Positions 54,627 through 63,705 of a stretch of DNA of 64,000 bases are shown here, one piece after another. Positions within the stretch are counted from its first letter, which is position 1, and each line of letters opens with the position of its first letter. A program made the translations under genes and the position numbers. The stretch spans positions 496,001 through 560,000 of the forward strand of contig NZ_CP109994.1 in the NCBI RefSeq assembly GCF_025947065.1, in the 5' to 3' direction. The notes under the pieces were generated by a model, which was given only the letters and a program-made list of their open reading frames with translations, was not told the DNA's origin and ran no database searches. Source of the stretch: Flavobacterium sp. N1736. Lineage in GTDB: Bacteria > Bacteroidota > Bacteroidia > Flavobacteriales > Flavobacteriaceae.

Positions 54627-54812
54627 ATGAAAGCTTTTAAAATTTTAATAATGATACTTGCCATATCGGTTGCTTTATATGAGCAGGTTTCGGCAGAAAA
54701 AAATATCTATATCATGGTCATTGCAATTGCAGTTTTCATGTATGGAATGATGCAGCTAAGTGCAAAAACGCCAAGTAAAAATCAAGAAAAAGAGGAGCAG
54801 GATGTTGACTAA
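54627..54812 (+). CDS. Small membrane protein upstream of the Smr gene
   Basis: The 61-residue product has two helices (KILIMILAISVALYEQV and IYIMVIAIAVFMYGMMQL) and an acidic C-terminal tail (KNQEKEEQDVD). I do not recognise it by name. Its stop overlaps the start of the Smr-domain gene by 11 bases, so the two are translated together. Confidence 0.7.
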   Translation: MKAFKILIMILAISVALYEQVSAEKNIYIMVIAIAVFMYGMMQLSAKTPSKNQEKEEQDVD

Positions 54813-55353
54813 AGGAGATAAGGTTTCTGTTTTAGACGAAGCCATAAACGGAACGGTTGTTTCGGTTAAAGATAAGGAAGTTTTGATCGAAACCGAAGAC
54901 GGATTCATGATGACATTTTTTGTCAATGAGCTGCTTAAAATTCAGGAATCCAGTAATTTAATGAATTCTATTAAAAGAATTAATTTAGAAGAAATTTCGA
55001 AAGAAAAAACAGAGCCAAAACCAAGAAGTTTTGTAAAAGAAAAGAAGGATAAGCGCGAAATTGCGGCTCCGGAATTTGATTTGCATATTGAAAAACTGGT
55101 TCCAAATAAACGTGGAATGTCAAATTATGACATTCTGACTCTGCAAACAGAAACAGCAAAAAGACATATTGAATTTGCTATTCGAAATCGCATCCCGAAA
55201 ATTGTTTTTATTCACGGAGTTGGCGAAGGAATTTTAAAAGCAGAACTTGATTTTTTATTGGGCCGTTATGACGGAATTGATTTTCAGGATGCCAATTATC
55301 AAAAATATGGTCTTGGTGCAACTGAAGTTTATTTTCGACAAAACAATAAATAA
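54802..55353 (+). CDS. Smr/MutS2-C-domain protein
   Basis: The 183-residue product has an N-terminal small beta domain (MLTKGDKVSVLDEAINGTVV) like the Tudor/KOW-type domain often fused to Smr, a charged linker and a C-terminal Smr domain (about 95-183) with FDLHIEKL, IPKIVFIHGVGEGILKAELD and YGLGATEVYF. Smr domains nick DNA or RNA; recent work on relatives ties them to cleavage of mRNA at collided ribosomes, but the role here is open. The ATG at 54802 lies in the end of the upstream gene. Confidence 0.85.
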   Translation: MLTKGDKVSVLDEAINGTVVSVKDKEVLIETEDGFMMTFFVNELLKIQESSNLMNSIKRINLEEISKEKTEPKPRSFVKEKKDKREIAAPEFDLHIEKLVPNKRGMSNYDILTLQTETAKRHIEFAIRNRIPKIVFIHGVGEGILKAELDFLLGRYDGIDFQDANYQKYGLGATEVYFRQNNK

Positions 55354-55393
55354 GATGTATTTGCTGGATTAAAAAAGCTCAAAATAAGGCATA

Positions 55394-55456
55394 AAAAAAC
55401 ATCCGTTTTACAGTTAAGTTTCAATACGAAAATAGCTGTAAAACGGATGTTTTTTT
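55394..55456. terminator. Strong terminator between convergent genes
   Basis: AAACATCCGTTTTACAG and CTGTAAAACGGATGTTT form a 17-base stem with T runs on both strands. It serves the Smr gene and probably the minus-strand lipoprotein gene. Confidence 0.88.
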
Positions 55457-55504
55457 GTAGGAATAAATTATAATTTTTAAAGCTGTTTTAAGAGCTGAAA
55501 ATTA

Positions 55505-56497
55505 TTATGGTTGTTGCGTGATTAATTCTCCTAATATGAAACTGTCTCCTAATTTGAAATTGTTATTTACTCCTTTTTCAAGAGTTACTTTTTTAAGTAC
55601 GATGGTGTGTTTAAATGTCGTTGCTGTCAGGGTAGTGGTTGTCACTTCAATGATACCGCTTTCATTTGCAACTCCATTAACCCCCGTCCATGTTTCTTTT
55701 AATGCCGGAGTTGTTGGAGTAGTTGTGTTACAGAAAAAACTACTTGTAATAACGCCGCCAGTATAAACGCGATACGAAAGTTTGTTTGTAGTAGTACCTA
55801 CTAATCCTGTTCTTGGCGCATTAAGCGGTGTAACAGAATTTACTATTAAGGAAGGATCTATATTGTCAATTGTTATTGTTGCACCTGCATTATAATTATA
55901 AACCTGACCTGTTAAACCATTACATTGTCCGGCTGGATTTGTAAAATTTAAGTTTAGTTGGTCTTCGCTTGCTATTTTTGTTGCAAAATCACCAAAATTT
56001 ATTTCGGGTACAGTTACATCAACACCGGAAACTGAATAGGTAACATTTCTAAAAATAATGTTATGATTGTATGATGTAATTCTGGTACTATTATCAGTAG
56101 TATTAGGTGTAGCAACTGCTCTGGTTTCAATTTCTATTACTCCGGATTTAGCGAACCATTCATCGATAACTTTAGGTGAAACCGGCGGAATTAAACTGCA
56201 AATATAAGTTCCTGTTATTGTTCCGTCATATCCTCTGTAAACGAGCCTGTAATTAGTATTGTCGATATTAAATGTATCTGGATCATTATCTGGTGTTGGT
56301 ACATTTTCGAAGGTATTTTCTGCAACTTGCAGTAATAATGATTCCTGGTTTTTAAGTTTATAAACCAGCAAATTTTCATCGGTACAATTTGTGGCTGTTC
56401 CGTCCTTAAAGTCAATATTGTCAACAGTTATATCACCATCATCGCAACCGTTTAATAAAAGCGCGAATAATAGTAGGCTTGCATATTTTCTCATCAT
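55505..56497 (-). CDS. Lipoprotein with two related halves
   Basis: The 330-residue product has a lipoprotein signal (LLLNGCDDGD). The body has two matching units of about 150 residues: the first has NCTDENLLVYKLK, NYRLVYRGYDGTITGTYICS, VIDEWFAKSGVIEIETRAVA, NHNIIFRNVTY and INFGDFATK; the second has QCNGLTGQVYNY, KLSYRVYTGGVITSSFFCN, ALKETWTGVNG-x-SGIIEVTTTT, KHTIVLKKVTLE and KLGDSFILGE. The two-unit build suggests a repeated beta-sandwich. Family and function are unknown to me. Confidence 0.75.
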   Translation of the reverse strand: MMRKYASLLLFALLLNGCDDGDITVDNIDFKDGTATNCTDENLLVYKLKNQESLLLQVAENTFENVPTPDNDPDTFNIDNTNYRLVYRGYDGTITGTYICSLIPPVSPKVIDEWFAKSGVIEIETRAVATPNTTDNSTRITSYNHNIIFRNVTYSVSGVDVTVPEINFGDFATKIASEDQLNLNFTNPAGQCNGLTGQVYNYNAGATITIDNIDPSLIVNSVTPLNAPRTGLVGTTTNKLSYRVYTGGVITSSFFCNTTTPTTPALKETWTGVNGVANESGIIEVTTTTLTATTFKHTIVLKKVTLEKGVNNNFKLGDSFILGELITQQP

Positions 56498-56567
56498 AAT
56501 TTTATTTGGGTCAAAAATAGTGAAAAATTTCGCAAATGATATTTAAGAATTCACAATTGATATTTGT

Positions 56568-56575
56568 TAACTTTG
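56568..56575 (+). promoter_or_regulatory. -7 box very close to the cysteine desulfurase start
   Basis: TAACTTTG fits TAnnTTTG and ends only five bases before the ATG at 56581. If used, the message would be leaderless or almost so. A clear -33 box is missing. Confidence 0.4.
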
Positions 56576-56580
56576 CACCA

Positions 56581-57705
56581 ATGAAAAAAGTATACCTCGA
56601 TAACGCCTCAACTACAGCCATGCGACCTGAAGTTATTCAGGAAATGACAAAAGTTATGACTGAAGATTTTGGTAATCCGTCTTCTACGCATAGTTTTGGA
56701 CGAAATGGAAAAACTATTTTAGAACTTTCCAGAAAAAGCATTGCCAAACAATTAAATTGTTCTGCTCAGGAAATTATTTTTACTTCCGGAGGTACAGAAG
56801 CCGATAACTGGATTCTTCGTTCGGCAGTTGAAGATTTGAAAGTGACTCGTATTATAACGTCTAAAATTGAACATCACGCTGTTTTATATGCAACTTTGGC
56901 TTTGCAGTCTGATTATAATATTCAGGTTGATTATGTAAATATTAACCATGACGGAAGTATTGATTTAACACATTTATCAAGTTTATTATCTGAGGATAAA
57001 AAAACGATCGTTAGTTTAATGCATGTAAATAACGAAACCGGAACTATTTTAGATCTTGACCGGGTTAGTGTTATTTGCAAACAATATAATGTCTTATTTC
57101 ATTCAGATACAGTTCAGTCTGTTGGTAAAACCGAAATTGATTTACAAAAAACGCCGCTTGATTTTATTGTGGCAAGCGCACATAAATTTCATGGTCCAAA
57201 AGGAATAGGTTTTGCCTTTATCCGAAAAAATACGGGTTTGCAGCCATTAATTTTTGGCGGAGAACAGGAAAAAGGGTTACGCGCCGGAACTGAAGCGGTG
57301 CATCAAATTGCCGGAATGGCAAAAGCGTTGTCTCTTTCGTATGAAAATTTAGAAGTGGAAAGAAAATATATTTCGGACTTAAAATCATATCTTATAGAAC
57401 AATTAGAAGTTCATTTTCCGGGTTTTAGAATCAACGGAAAAAAAGAGGATTTTTATAATATCATCAATATTATTTTACCTTTTTCTGAAGATAAAACTTC
57501 GATGCTGCTGTTTAGTCTGGATATGAAAGGAATTGCAGTTTCAAGAGGAAGTGCCTGCCAGTCCGGAAGTATAAAACCTTCGCATGTTTTAAAAGAAATG
57601 CTTTCGGAGACGGATTTAAAATTACCAAATCTCCGAATTTCATTTAGTCATTATAATAAAAAAGAAGATATCGATTGGTTGATTGAGAGTCTTAAAGTTG
57701 TTTAA
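56581..57705 (+). CDS. Cysteine desulfurase (NifS/IscS-like, class V aminotransferase)
   Basis: The 374-residue PLP enzyme takes sulphur from cysteine as a persulphide for Fe-S clusters or thio-modified tRNA. It starts KKVYLDNASTTAMRPEV. The PLP lysine is K202 in ASAHKFHGPKGIGF and the persulphide cysteine is C326 in SRGSACQSGSIKPSHVL. The SACQSGS loop and length fit group I enzymes, whose partners are IscU or tRNA thiolases. No Fe-S scaffold gene is next to it. The ATG at 56581 matches the family start; the in-frame ATG at 56536 lies upstream of the promoter-like box. Confidence 0.92.
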   Translation: MKKVYLDNASTTAMRPEVIQEMTKVMTEDFGNPSSTHSFGRNGKTILELSRKSIAKQLNCSAQEIIFTSGGTEADNWILRSAVEDLKVTRIITSKIEHHAVLYATLALQSDYNIQVDYVNINHDGSIDLTHLSSLLSEDKKTIVSLMHVNNETGTILDLDRVSVICKQYNVLFHSDTVQSVGKTEIDLQKTPLDFIVASAHKFHGPKGIGFAFIRKNTGLQPLIFGGEQEKGLRAGTEAVHQIAGMAKALSLSYENLEVERKYISDLKSYLIEQLEVHFPGFRINGKKEDFYNIINIILPFSEDKTSMLLFSLDMKGIAVSRGSACQSGSIKPSHVLKEMLSETDLKLPNLRISFSHYNKKEDIDWLIESLKVV

Positions 57706-57750
57706 AGTTTCAGGTTTCAGGTTTTGAACAGAACTTGAAACCTGAAACTT
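57705..57750. terminator. Inverted repeat between convergent genes
   Basis: AAGTTTCAGGTTTCA and TGAAACCTGAAACTT pair with a loop of about 14 bases. It lies between the desulfurase and the minus-strand synthase gene and probably ends both transcripts. Confidence 0.6.
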
Positions 57751-57762
57751 GAAGCAAAAAAA

Positions 57763-58323
57763 TTATTTTCGTATTACTTTTACCTGTGCATCATTTGTCA
57801 GCTTTATAATTGTTGAAGGTTTTCCGGCAACTTTATCCTGATTTAATTTTACGACGTAATCGACACCTTTAATAATTTCCGGATTAATATCTTTAAAAGC
57901 AATTGGGGTTGGCTGTCCTGAAATATTTGCAGAAGTCGAAACCAGAGGTTTTTTCATTCTTTCTAATAATTTAAAGCAAAAAGGTTCTTTTACGATACGA
58001 ACTCCAAGTGAATTATCTGCTGCAATAATATTTGGCGCTACATTTCTTGGTTCATCTAAAATTAAAGTGGTTGGTTTTTCAGATAAATCCAGAATTTGCC
58101 AGGCGACTTCGGGAATTTTTTTAAAAACATTATACATCATTTTCTCGCCATTCATTAAAACAATCATACTTTGAGTTTCGGCGCGTTGTTTCAATTTATA
58201 TATTTTTGCAACCGCTTCAGGATTAGTTGCATCACAACCAATTCCCCAAACAGTATCAGTAGGATAAAGTATGATTCCGCCTTCTTTAATAACTTCGTAA
58301 GCGTTTATTATTTCTTCGTTCAT
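57763..58323 (-). CDS. Threonylcarbamoyl-AMP synthase (YrdC/Sua5 family)
   Basis: The 186-residue product makes threonylcarbamoyl-AMP from threonine, bicarbonate and ATP for the t6A base of tRNAs. Motifs are GGIILYPTDTVWGIGCDA, YKLKQRAETQSMIVL and the late STSANISGQPTP. It has the short YrdC form without the C-terminal Sua5 domain. The TsaD/B/E partners lie elsewhere. Confidence 0.92.
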   Translation of the reverse strand: MNEEIINAYEVIKEGGIILYPTDTVWGIGCDATNPEAVAKIYKLKQRAETQSMIVLMNGEKMMYNVFKKIPEVAWQILDLSEKPTTLILDEPRNVAPNIIAADNSLGVRIVKEPFCFKLLERMKKPLVSTSANISGQPTPIAFKDINPEIIKGVDYVVKLNQDKVAGKPSTIIKLTNDAQVKVIRK

Positions 58324-58356
58324 GTTTCTTTTTATTGAAATTAACTTTTATAGTTT

Positions 58357-59244
58357 TTATTTTGAAGGTACTAAAACACCTTTAATCTTCGAGAAAATAA
58401 GTTTTACTTTTCTTGTTTTCCTTTTTAAATATTTAATTATAACACTCTTATTGTCCCAATTGCTTTGAAAAATAACACCAAGATATACTTTTTTTAGTTT
58501 TTCAATATTATAGAATTTTTTTTCCAGTAAAAATTGCTTTTTAAAATGATATACTTTGAAAAAACCTTCTATCGGATAAATCGGAATAAGGTTGGTTTTT
58601 AAAAGATATTCTCCATAAATAACAGTTTCTGATGGAGGAGTTTCAAGATCAATTTCATTCATAAAATCTTCAAATGTCATATTTTTTGAAGCCAGAAAGT
58701 TTTCATTAAAATCTTTCCATACTAAACAAGACCATAAATACGGAGACGGTCCATAATCCCAAACTTTGGTGTGTTTATTACCAATTAATTTTCTGGTTGT
58801 TTGTAATGCATTTTTAAAAAATACAGTATCTGAGTCTAATTCGATTTGATTTGTCATTTCTAAAAAAGACTTCGATTCATGTATAATTGTATAAGGCGTA
58901 TCTGAGTCAAATAGAAAATCACTTTTTTTAAATGGCGCAATAAATTCGCTGTCAGAATCGATACAAAGATAGTTTTTGCAAATATTTAATCTGTAAAATT
59001 TACTTTTTATAACTTGCTGATATCTCCAGGGATCTTTTATAGAGCAATTGTAAATGTCAGAATCTTTTAAAAGAATTAAACTTTTATTTTGATTGTTAGC
59101 TTCAAAATAGTCGAAATCTTCATCGTCAATTGCAACATAAACAGGTATGTTATCGACGTTGAATGTATTAATGGAATTTATTAGTTTTATATATTTTGAA
59201 TAATCATTTTTGTACGTTTTTATTAAAATGGCAATATCTAACAT
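58357..59244 (-). CDS. Glycosyltransferase-like protein (DUF6492-type)
   Basis: The 295-residue product looks like a nucleotide-sugar-dependent transferase with a GT-A-like Rossmann start (IAILIKTYKNDYSKYIKLIN), a strand VYVAIDDEDFDYF, and the acidic LCIDSDSEFIAPF that fits a metal-binding DxD. I place it with the DUF6492 family from memory, not with certainty. It begins the polysaccharide cluster, divergent from the next two genes, with a 69-base promoter space shared. Confidence 0.65.
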   Translation of the reverse strand: MLDIAILIKTYKNDYSKYIKLINSINTFNVDNIPVYVAIDDEDFDYFEANNQNKSLILLKDSDIYNCSIKDPWRYQQVIKSKFYRLNICKNYLCIDSDSEFIAPFKKSDFLFDSDTPYTIIHESKSFLEMTNQIELDSDTVFFKNALQTTRKLIGNKHTKVWDYGPSPYLWSCLVWKDFNENFLASKNMTFEDFMNEIDLETPPSETVIYGEYLLKTNLIPIYPIEGFFKVYHFKKQFLLEKKFYNIEKLKKVYLGVIFQSNWDNKSVIIKYLKRKTRKVKLIFSKIKGVLVPSK

Positions 59245-59313
59245 ATTATTTTGAAAGTTTTTTTTGAAACGTCAAAAATAGTCTATTTTTGGAGTTTAAA
59301 ATATTTCCTACGA

Positions 59314-60459
59314 ATGAAAATTTTATATTTCTACCCAGAAAACCCTTTATCTTTTAGTCAGGGAAATAATTCGAGAGCTTTATCGCTGCTGCATTATTTT
59401 AAAAATCGCAGCATTTATATCGATCTTGTCGGAGAGAAATCTAGTGAGTTTGGTGAAGATGCTATTGATGATTTGAAAAACGAAGGTTTAATCAAAAATG
59501 GTTATCTTTTAAAGAAGGAAAAGAAAAGCAGTAATATCATTAAATATTATCTTAATTATTCTTTTCCAAGAAAAATCAACAGTAAGTTCAAGGATTTTGA
59601 CAGAACAAAATTTGGGTATAAAGAACAATTTGCCAAGATTGTAAAAAATACGGAATACGATATTATACTAATTTCATATGTATATTGGTCGTCACTTTTA
59701 GATAATGTAACCAAAGGTAGCAACACAAAATGGATTGTGGATACGCATGATTTTTTAACTTCTCAATTTCAGACTAATAAAAAGTTTGCTTTGGACAGGT
59801 ATTTTAAAAGAGAAATCAATTTGATGAAAAAATTTGATAATGTATGGGTAATATCCAATGAAGAAAATTATCTTTTTTCTCAGTTTATCAACAATCCCGT
59901 AAGTTTAATTACGCATGGTTTGCCTAATAATATTGAAACTTCATCAAAAACAGAAAAAACAATTGATGTAGTCTATGTTGCGAGCGAGAATTTTCATAAC
60001 ATAAAAGCAGCAAATTGGTTTTTTAAAGAAGTATATCCTTTGCTGTCACCAGATATAAAAATTACGGTAGTTGGAAAAATCGGGAATCATATTCCGAAAT
60101 TTGAGAATGTTGAAAATTTGATTCTTGTCAAAGATTTAAACGAGGTTTACAAAAAATCTAAAGTCACAATTTGTCCAATGTTATCCGGTACAGGCGTAAA
60201 AATAAAAGTAATCGAATCGTTGTCGCACGGAATACCGGTTGTTTGTAATGAAAGAGGTGTTGATGGTTTGGTAAATAAAACGAATAACGGATGTTTGACT
60301 ACAAATGATTCTTTTTTGTTTTCAGATTATATTAGTAAGCTTTTAAACGATGCTGAATTTTATAACCAGAATCATTTAGAAGCCAAAAGGTTTTTTGAAG
60401 ACAATTTCGATAGTAAAAAAACATACAAAATACTTGATTCTATTTTTAAAGTAAATTAA
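59314..60459 (+). CDS. Glycosyltransferase, GT-B fold (family 4-like)
   Basis: The 381-residue product has a two-Rossmann GT-B build. The C-terminal domain has IDVVYVASENFHNIKAANWF, IKITVVGKIGN and SKVTICPMLSGTGVKIKVIE SLSHGIPVV, the usual nucleotide-sugar part of GT4 enzymes. It should add a sugar to a surface polysaccharide or lipid carrier on the cytoplasmic face of the inner membrane. The ATG at 59314 begins MKILYFYPEN, the normal GT4 start; a TTG at 59251 is rejected. Confidence 0.82.
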   Translation: MKILYFYPENPLSFSQGNNSRALSLLHYFKNRSIYIDLVGEKSSEFGEDAIDDLKNEGLIKNGYLLKKEKKSSNIIKYYLNYSFPRKINSKFKDFDRTKFGYKEQFAKIVKNTEYDIILISYVYWSSLLDNVTKGSNTKWIVDTHDFLTSQFQTNKKFALDRYFKREINLMKKFDNVWVISNEENYLFSQFINNPVSLITHGLPNNIETSSKTEKTIDVVYVASENFHNIKAANWFFKEVYPLLSPDIKITVVGKIGNHIPKFENVENLILVKDLNEVYKKSKVTICPMLSGTGVKIKVIESLSHGIPVVCNERGVDGLVNKTNNGCLTTNDSFLFSDYISKLLNDAEFYNQNHLEAKRFFEDNFDSKKTYKILDSIFKVN

Positions 60460-60484
60460 AATAATAAAACATAATCCATTTCAA

Positions 60485-61699
60485 ATGTTCAAATCAATTA
60501 AACTGTATTTTAGGCTAAAATCATTGGCTAAAAAACTGAAAAAACAAAATAAGGAAGTTGATTTTATCGGTAATTTAAAATATGCGAAAAACGTTATTAT
60601 AATAGATACTAAAGTTCCGGAATATAATAAAGATTCGGGTTCCAGACGATTGACAGAAATTGTAAAATTGCTTATTAAAAATAATGTAGGCGTTTTTTTA
60701 ATGGCAGATTTTAAAGAATACCGTTTTACAACCGATTATGTACAGTATTTTAAAGATTTAGGTGCAGTGGTTTATGAGCCGGGCATAGATAAATCCGGAA
60801 ATTTAATTGCGAAAAATGATTTTATAAAGCAGGTTCTTCCTTTTGCAGATTTTGTATGGCTGCACAGACCTGAAATTTTTGCAAAATATTATCCACTTAT
60901 CAGAAAATTTAAACCTACTACAAAGGTGTTTTTTGATATGGTTGATTTTCATTATCTAAGATTTAAAAGAGAATCAGAGCTGACCGGAAATACTGATATC
61001 TTGAAAAAAGCCGATAAATACCTGCAATTAGAATTGGACAATTGTAAAAAAGCTGATAAAATTATTGTAATTTCTGATGTTGAAAAAGAAAGTATAAAAG
61101 AATTCTACAATGAAGATTCTAAAATAATCAGCATTGGAAATATTCATCAATTTATCGAAAATGAAAACCCGGTTTCTTTTGAAAACCGTAAAGATTTATT
61201 GTTTATTGGCGGTTTTGATCATAAACCAAATGTAGACGCTGTAAATTATCTGGCAGAAGAAATCATGCCTTTATTATGGAAATCAAATCCGGAAATTTCG
61301 ATTTCTATTATAGGAAGTAATCCTCCGGAAGCAATAGAAAAACTGAATTCAGAAAAATTCAGGGTTGTAGGTTATGCCGAAGATGTTTCTCCTTATTTTT
61401 TAAACTCCCGAATTTTTGTAGCACCGCTTCGTTATGGCGCCGGGATTAAAGGGAAAATTGGACAAAGTTTAGAATTTGGACTTCCGCTGGTTACTACAAA
61501 TGTTGGAGCTGAAGGCTTTAATTTTCAGGAAAACAGAAACATGATGGTTGGTAACACGAGCCGGGAAATTGTTGATAATATAATCTCATTATACCAAAAT
61601 GCAGCACTTTGGCAAAAAATAAGTTCTGACTCAAAGAAAGTAATCGAACCTTTTTCGAATTATGCTATCGAACAGAAAATAATAAGCCTGATTAAATAA
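60485..61699 (+). CDS. Glycosyltransferase, GT-B fold
   Basis: The 404-residue product has an N-terminal domain with VIIIDTKVPEYNKDSGSRRL and a C-terminal domain with LLFIGGFDHKPNVDAVNYL, ISIIGSNPPEAIEKL and FVAPLRYGAGIKGKIGQSLE, typical GT-B nucleotide-sugar motifs. It is like the upstream enzyme and follows it by 25 bases, so one operon. Sugar and acceptor are unknown. Its stop lies one base before the stop of the opposite gene. Confidence 0.85.
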   Translation: MFKSIKLYFRLKSLAKKLKKQNKEVDFIGNLKYAKNVIIIDTKVPEYNKDSGSRRLTEIVKLLIKNNVGVFLMADFKEYRFTTDYVQYFKDLGAVVYEPGIDKSGNLIAKNDFIKQVLPFADFVWLHRPEIFAKYYPLIRKFKPTTKVFFDMVDFHYLRFKRESELTGNTDILKKADKYLQLELDNCKKADKIIVISDVEKESIKEFYNEDSKIISIGNIHQFIENENPVSFENRKDLLFIGGFDHKPNVDAVNYLAEEIMPLLWKSNPEISISIIGSNPPEAIEKLNSEKFRVVGYAEDVSPYFLNSRIFVAPLRYGAGIKGKIGQSLEFGLPLVTTNVGAEGFNFQENRNMMVGNTSREIVDNIISLYQNAALWQKISSDSKKVIEPFSNYAIEQKIISLIK

Positions 61700-61700
61700 T

Positions 61701-62654
61701 TTATTCCAGTTTAAATACTGTTTTTACCCAGTTTTGAATCGTGTATTTGTGATACATTTCGTCGCTTAATGGTTCGTAAGGCGTTGTGAAAAAATCAGGG
61801 TTTATATTTATTTCTTCATCTTCATTTAGAACTAAAATATTATTTGGGTTGTAAAAGTCGTAGCCTTTTATAGAAGCGTTAGTTGTAATGATCTTTTTTT
61901 GCATGGCTAAAGCTTCAAATATTCTAAAGCTTAAACCGTTGTGACCGTGTCTTATAAGGTCTAAAAAGATTTTAGAATTTTCTAAATCAGTTTGCAAATC
62001 TTCAAAGAAAATATGTTTTTTAGAATAGATAATATTTTCATTAATGTTTTTAGGTTTTCTTTTACCAATAAGCATAAACTTAAACGGAATATTTTTTCCC
62101 GATAAATGATTGGCAAGATTGTTTAAAAATGAAAGACGCTCATCGACAGAAATAATTATAAAAACATTTTGGTTTTGTTCTTTTATTTCTTTTTTATCAA
62201 AATAAATATAATTGGTAATAAAATTAAAGCCAAACTTTTGACAATCATCTAAATCAAATGAATAGATTTCGTCAAATACACCATCGCCATCAAGTAAATA
62301 ATCTATAGGAAAGCGGGTGCAGCTGTCATAGAGGTAAGAAATGTATTTATTGGTATGTTTTTTGATTTCTAAATGAGTCTGCTTTGTGAAACAATCCGGA
62401 CGTATTACCAAAATTGTATCGTATTGTTTTTGTTTTAAATGGTTAAGGACATCCTTTTCCATTTCTATTTTTTTGATGCTTTTTTTGAAAATTAATTTGT
62501 TGAAAAAATTGGTGATTCGGTCAAAAACAGAGGAATATTTATACCTGAATTGTGAAATATCAATATGGTCAACCTGAATATTTCTTCTTTTTAATTCTAA
62601 AACAATATTTTGATCAAAATTGAAAAAATCAAAGCTGATGATGCAAATTTTCAT
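61701..62654 (-). CDS. Glycosyltransferase-like protein (GT-B, DUF3880/GT1-type)
   Basis: The 317-residue product starts KICIISFDFFNFDQNIVLEL and ends with ENSKIFLDLIRHGHNGLSFR then IFEALAMQKKIITTNASIKG, which resembles the C-terminal part of glycosyltransferases that act on surface glycans. The middle has YISYLYDSCTRFP. Specific function is unknown. It is convergent with the preceding enzyme. Confidence 0.7.
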   Translation of the reverse strand: MKICIISFDFFNFDQNIVLELKRRNIQVDHIDISQFRYKYSSVFDRITNFFNKLIFKKSIKKIEMEKDVLNHLKQKQYDTILVIRPDCFTKQTHLEIKKHTNKYISYLYDSCTRFPIDYLLDGDGVFDEIYSFDLDDCQKFGFNFITNYIYFDKKEIKEQNQNVFIIISVDERLSFLNNLANHLSGKNIPFKFMLIGKRKPKNINENIIYSKKHIFFEDLQTDLENSKIFLDLIRHGHNGLSFRIFEALAMQKKIITTNASIKGYDFYNPNNILVLNEDEEININPDFFTTPYEPLSDEMYHKYTIQNWVKTVFKLE

Positions 62655-62826
62655 AATTATTGAAGTTTTACTATAATATTTTAATGAAAAAGTTAGTTTT
62701 CATTAGTGTGATTTATGTAGAATGGAAAAAGAAAAGAATAGAATTTTGAATAATATAATTCTTTTTAACATTTAACAAAAATAGATATTAATTACTAACT
62801 TGCAACAAGTTTTATAATCAATCTTA

Positions 62827-63705
62827 ATGAGAGGAAAAATACAAATAGGCTATTTAGTTTCATATGATTATGAATTATTAAAGAATTCCATACCGACAAT
62901 TTATAGTGAGGCCGATGCAATTTTTTTAGCAATAGATAAAAACAGACAAACATGGAAAGGTGAATCTATTTTCATAGATAATTCTTTTTTTGAATGGATT
63001 AAAGAGTTTGATGTTGACAAGAAAATAACTATTTATGAAGATGTTTTTTATGTTCCAAATTTAACAACAATGGAATGTGAAATTAGAGAAAGAAAAATGC
63101 TTGCTCTAAAAATGGGAATCGGAAATTGGCTTATACAAATTGACAGCGATGAATATTTTGTTGATTTTAAAAAATTTGTATCTAATTTAAGGAAATACGA
63201 TTCTTATCTTATTAATCCTGAAAAAAGACCAATACAAATTTGTGCTTTTTGGGTTATGCTATATAAATATACCGAAAATGGAATTTTATATGTAGACAAA
63301 CCTTTAAAGGCAATTTTTGCTACAAACTATCCAAATTATAAAAACGGAAGAAGAATTAGAGGTCGCCAGATTTATACCGATAATATTGTTTTGCACGAAT
63401 CTTTGTCAAGAACTGAAGAAGAATTGCGTTTTAAGTTTGAAAACTGGGGACATAATACGGATGTAAATAAAGACTTTTTGAGTAAATGGCTGGCTGTTAA
63501 CGAAAATAATTATAAAGAGTATAAAGATTTTTATTATTTACAGCCTAAACGCTGGAAAAAACTAGCGTTTTTCCCAACCAAAAACATTTTTGAAATAAAA
63601 GATATTATTCAGAAAGAAAGTAAATTGAATGTATCGAATCCTGTACTTTCTGTAAAAAACTTTGGACACTGGTTTAAGTTTTTATTAAAAAAGAAACTAG
63701 AATAA
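62827..63705 (+). CDS. Glycosyltransferase family 2-like protein
   Basis: The 292-residue product has a GT-A start ([19 protein letters not shown]) and the acidic motif [13 protein letters not shown], the expected DxD metal-binding site near residues 105-107. The end has basic residues. It would add a sugar in the cluster, though no clear membrane segment is present. Its start at 62827 follows a 172-base gap with AT-rich promoter-like sequence (62655-62826). Its stop overlaps the convergent gene by nine bases. Confidence 0.75.
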   Translation: MRGKIQIGYLVSYDYELLKNSIPTIYSEADAIFLAIDKNRQTWKGESIFIDNSFFEWIKEFDVDKKITIYEDVFYVPNLTTMECEIRERKMLALKMGIGNWLIQIDSDEYFVDFKKFVSNLRKYDSYLINPEKRPIQICAFWVMLYKYTENGILYVDKPLKAIFATNYPNYKNGRRIRGRQIYTDNIVLHESLSRTEEELRFKFENWGHNTDVNKDFLSKWLAVNENNYKEYKDFYYLQPKRWKKLAFFPTKNIFEIKDIIQKESKLNVSNPVLSVKNFGHWFKFLLKKKLE

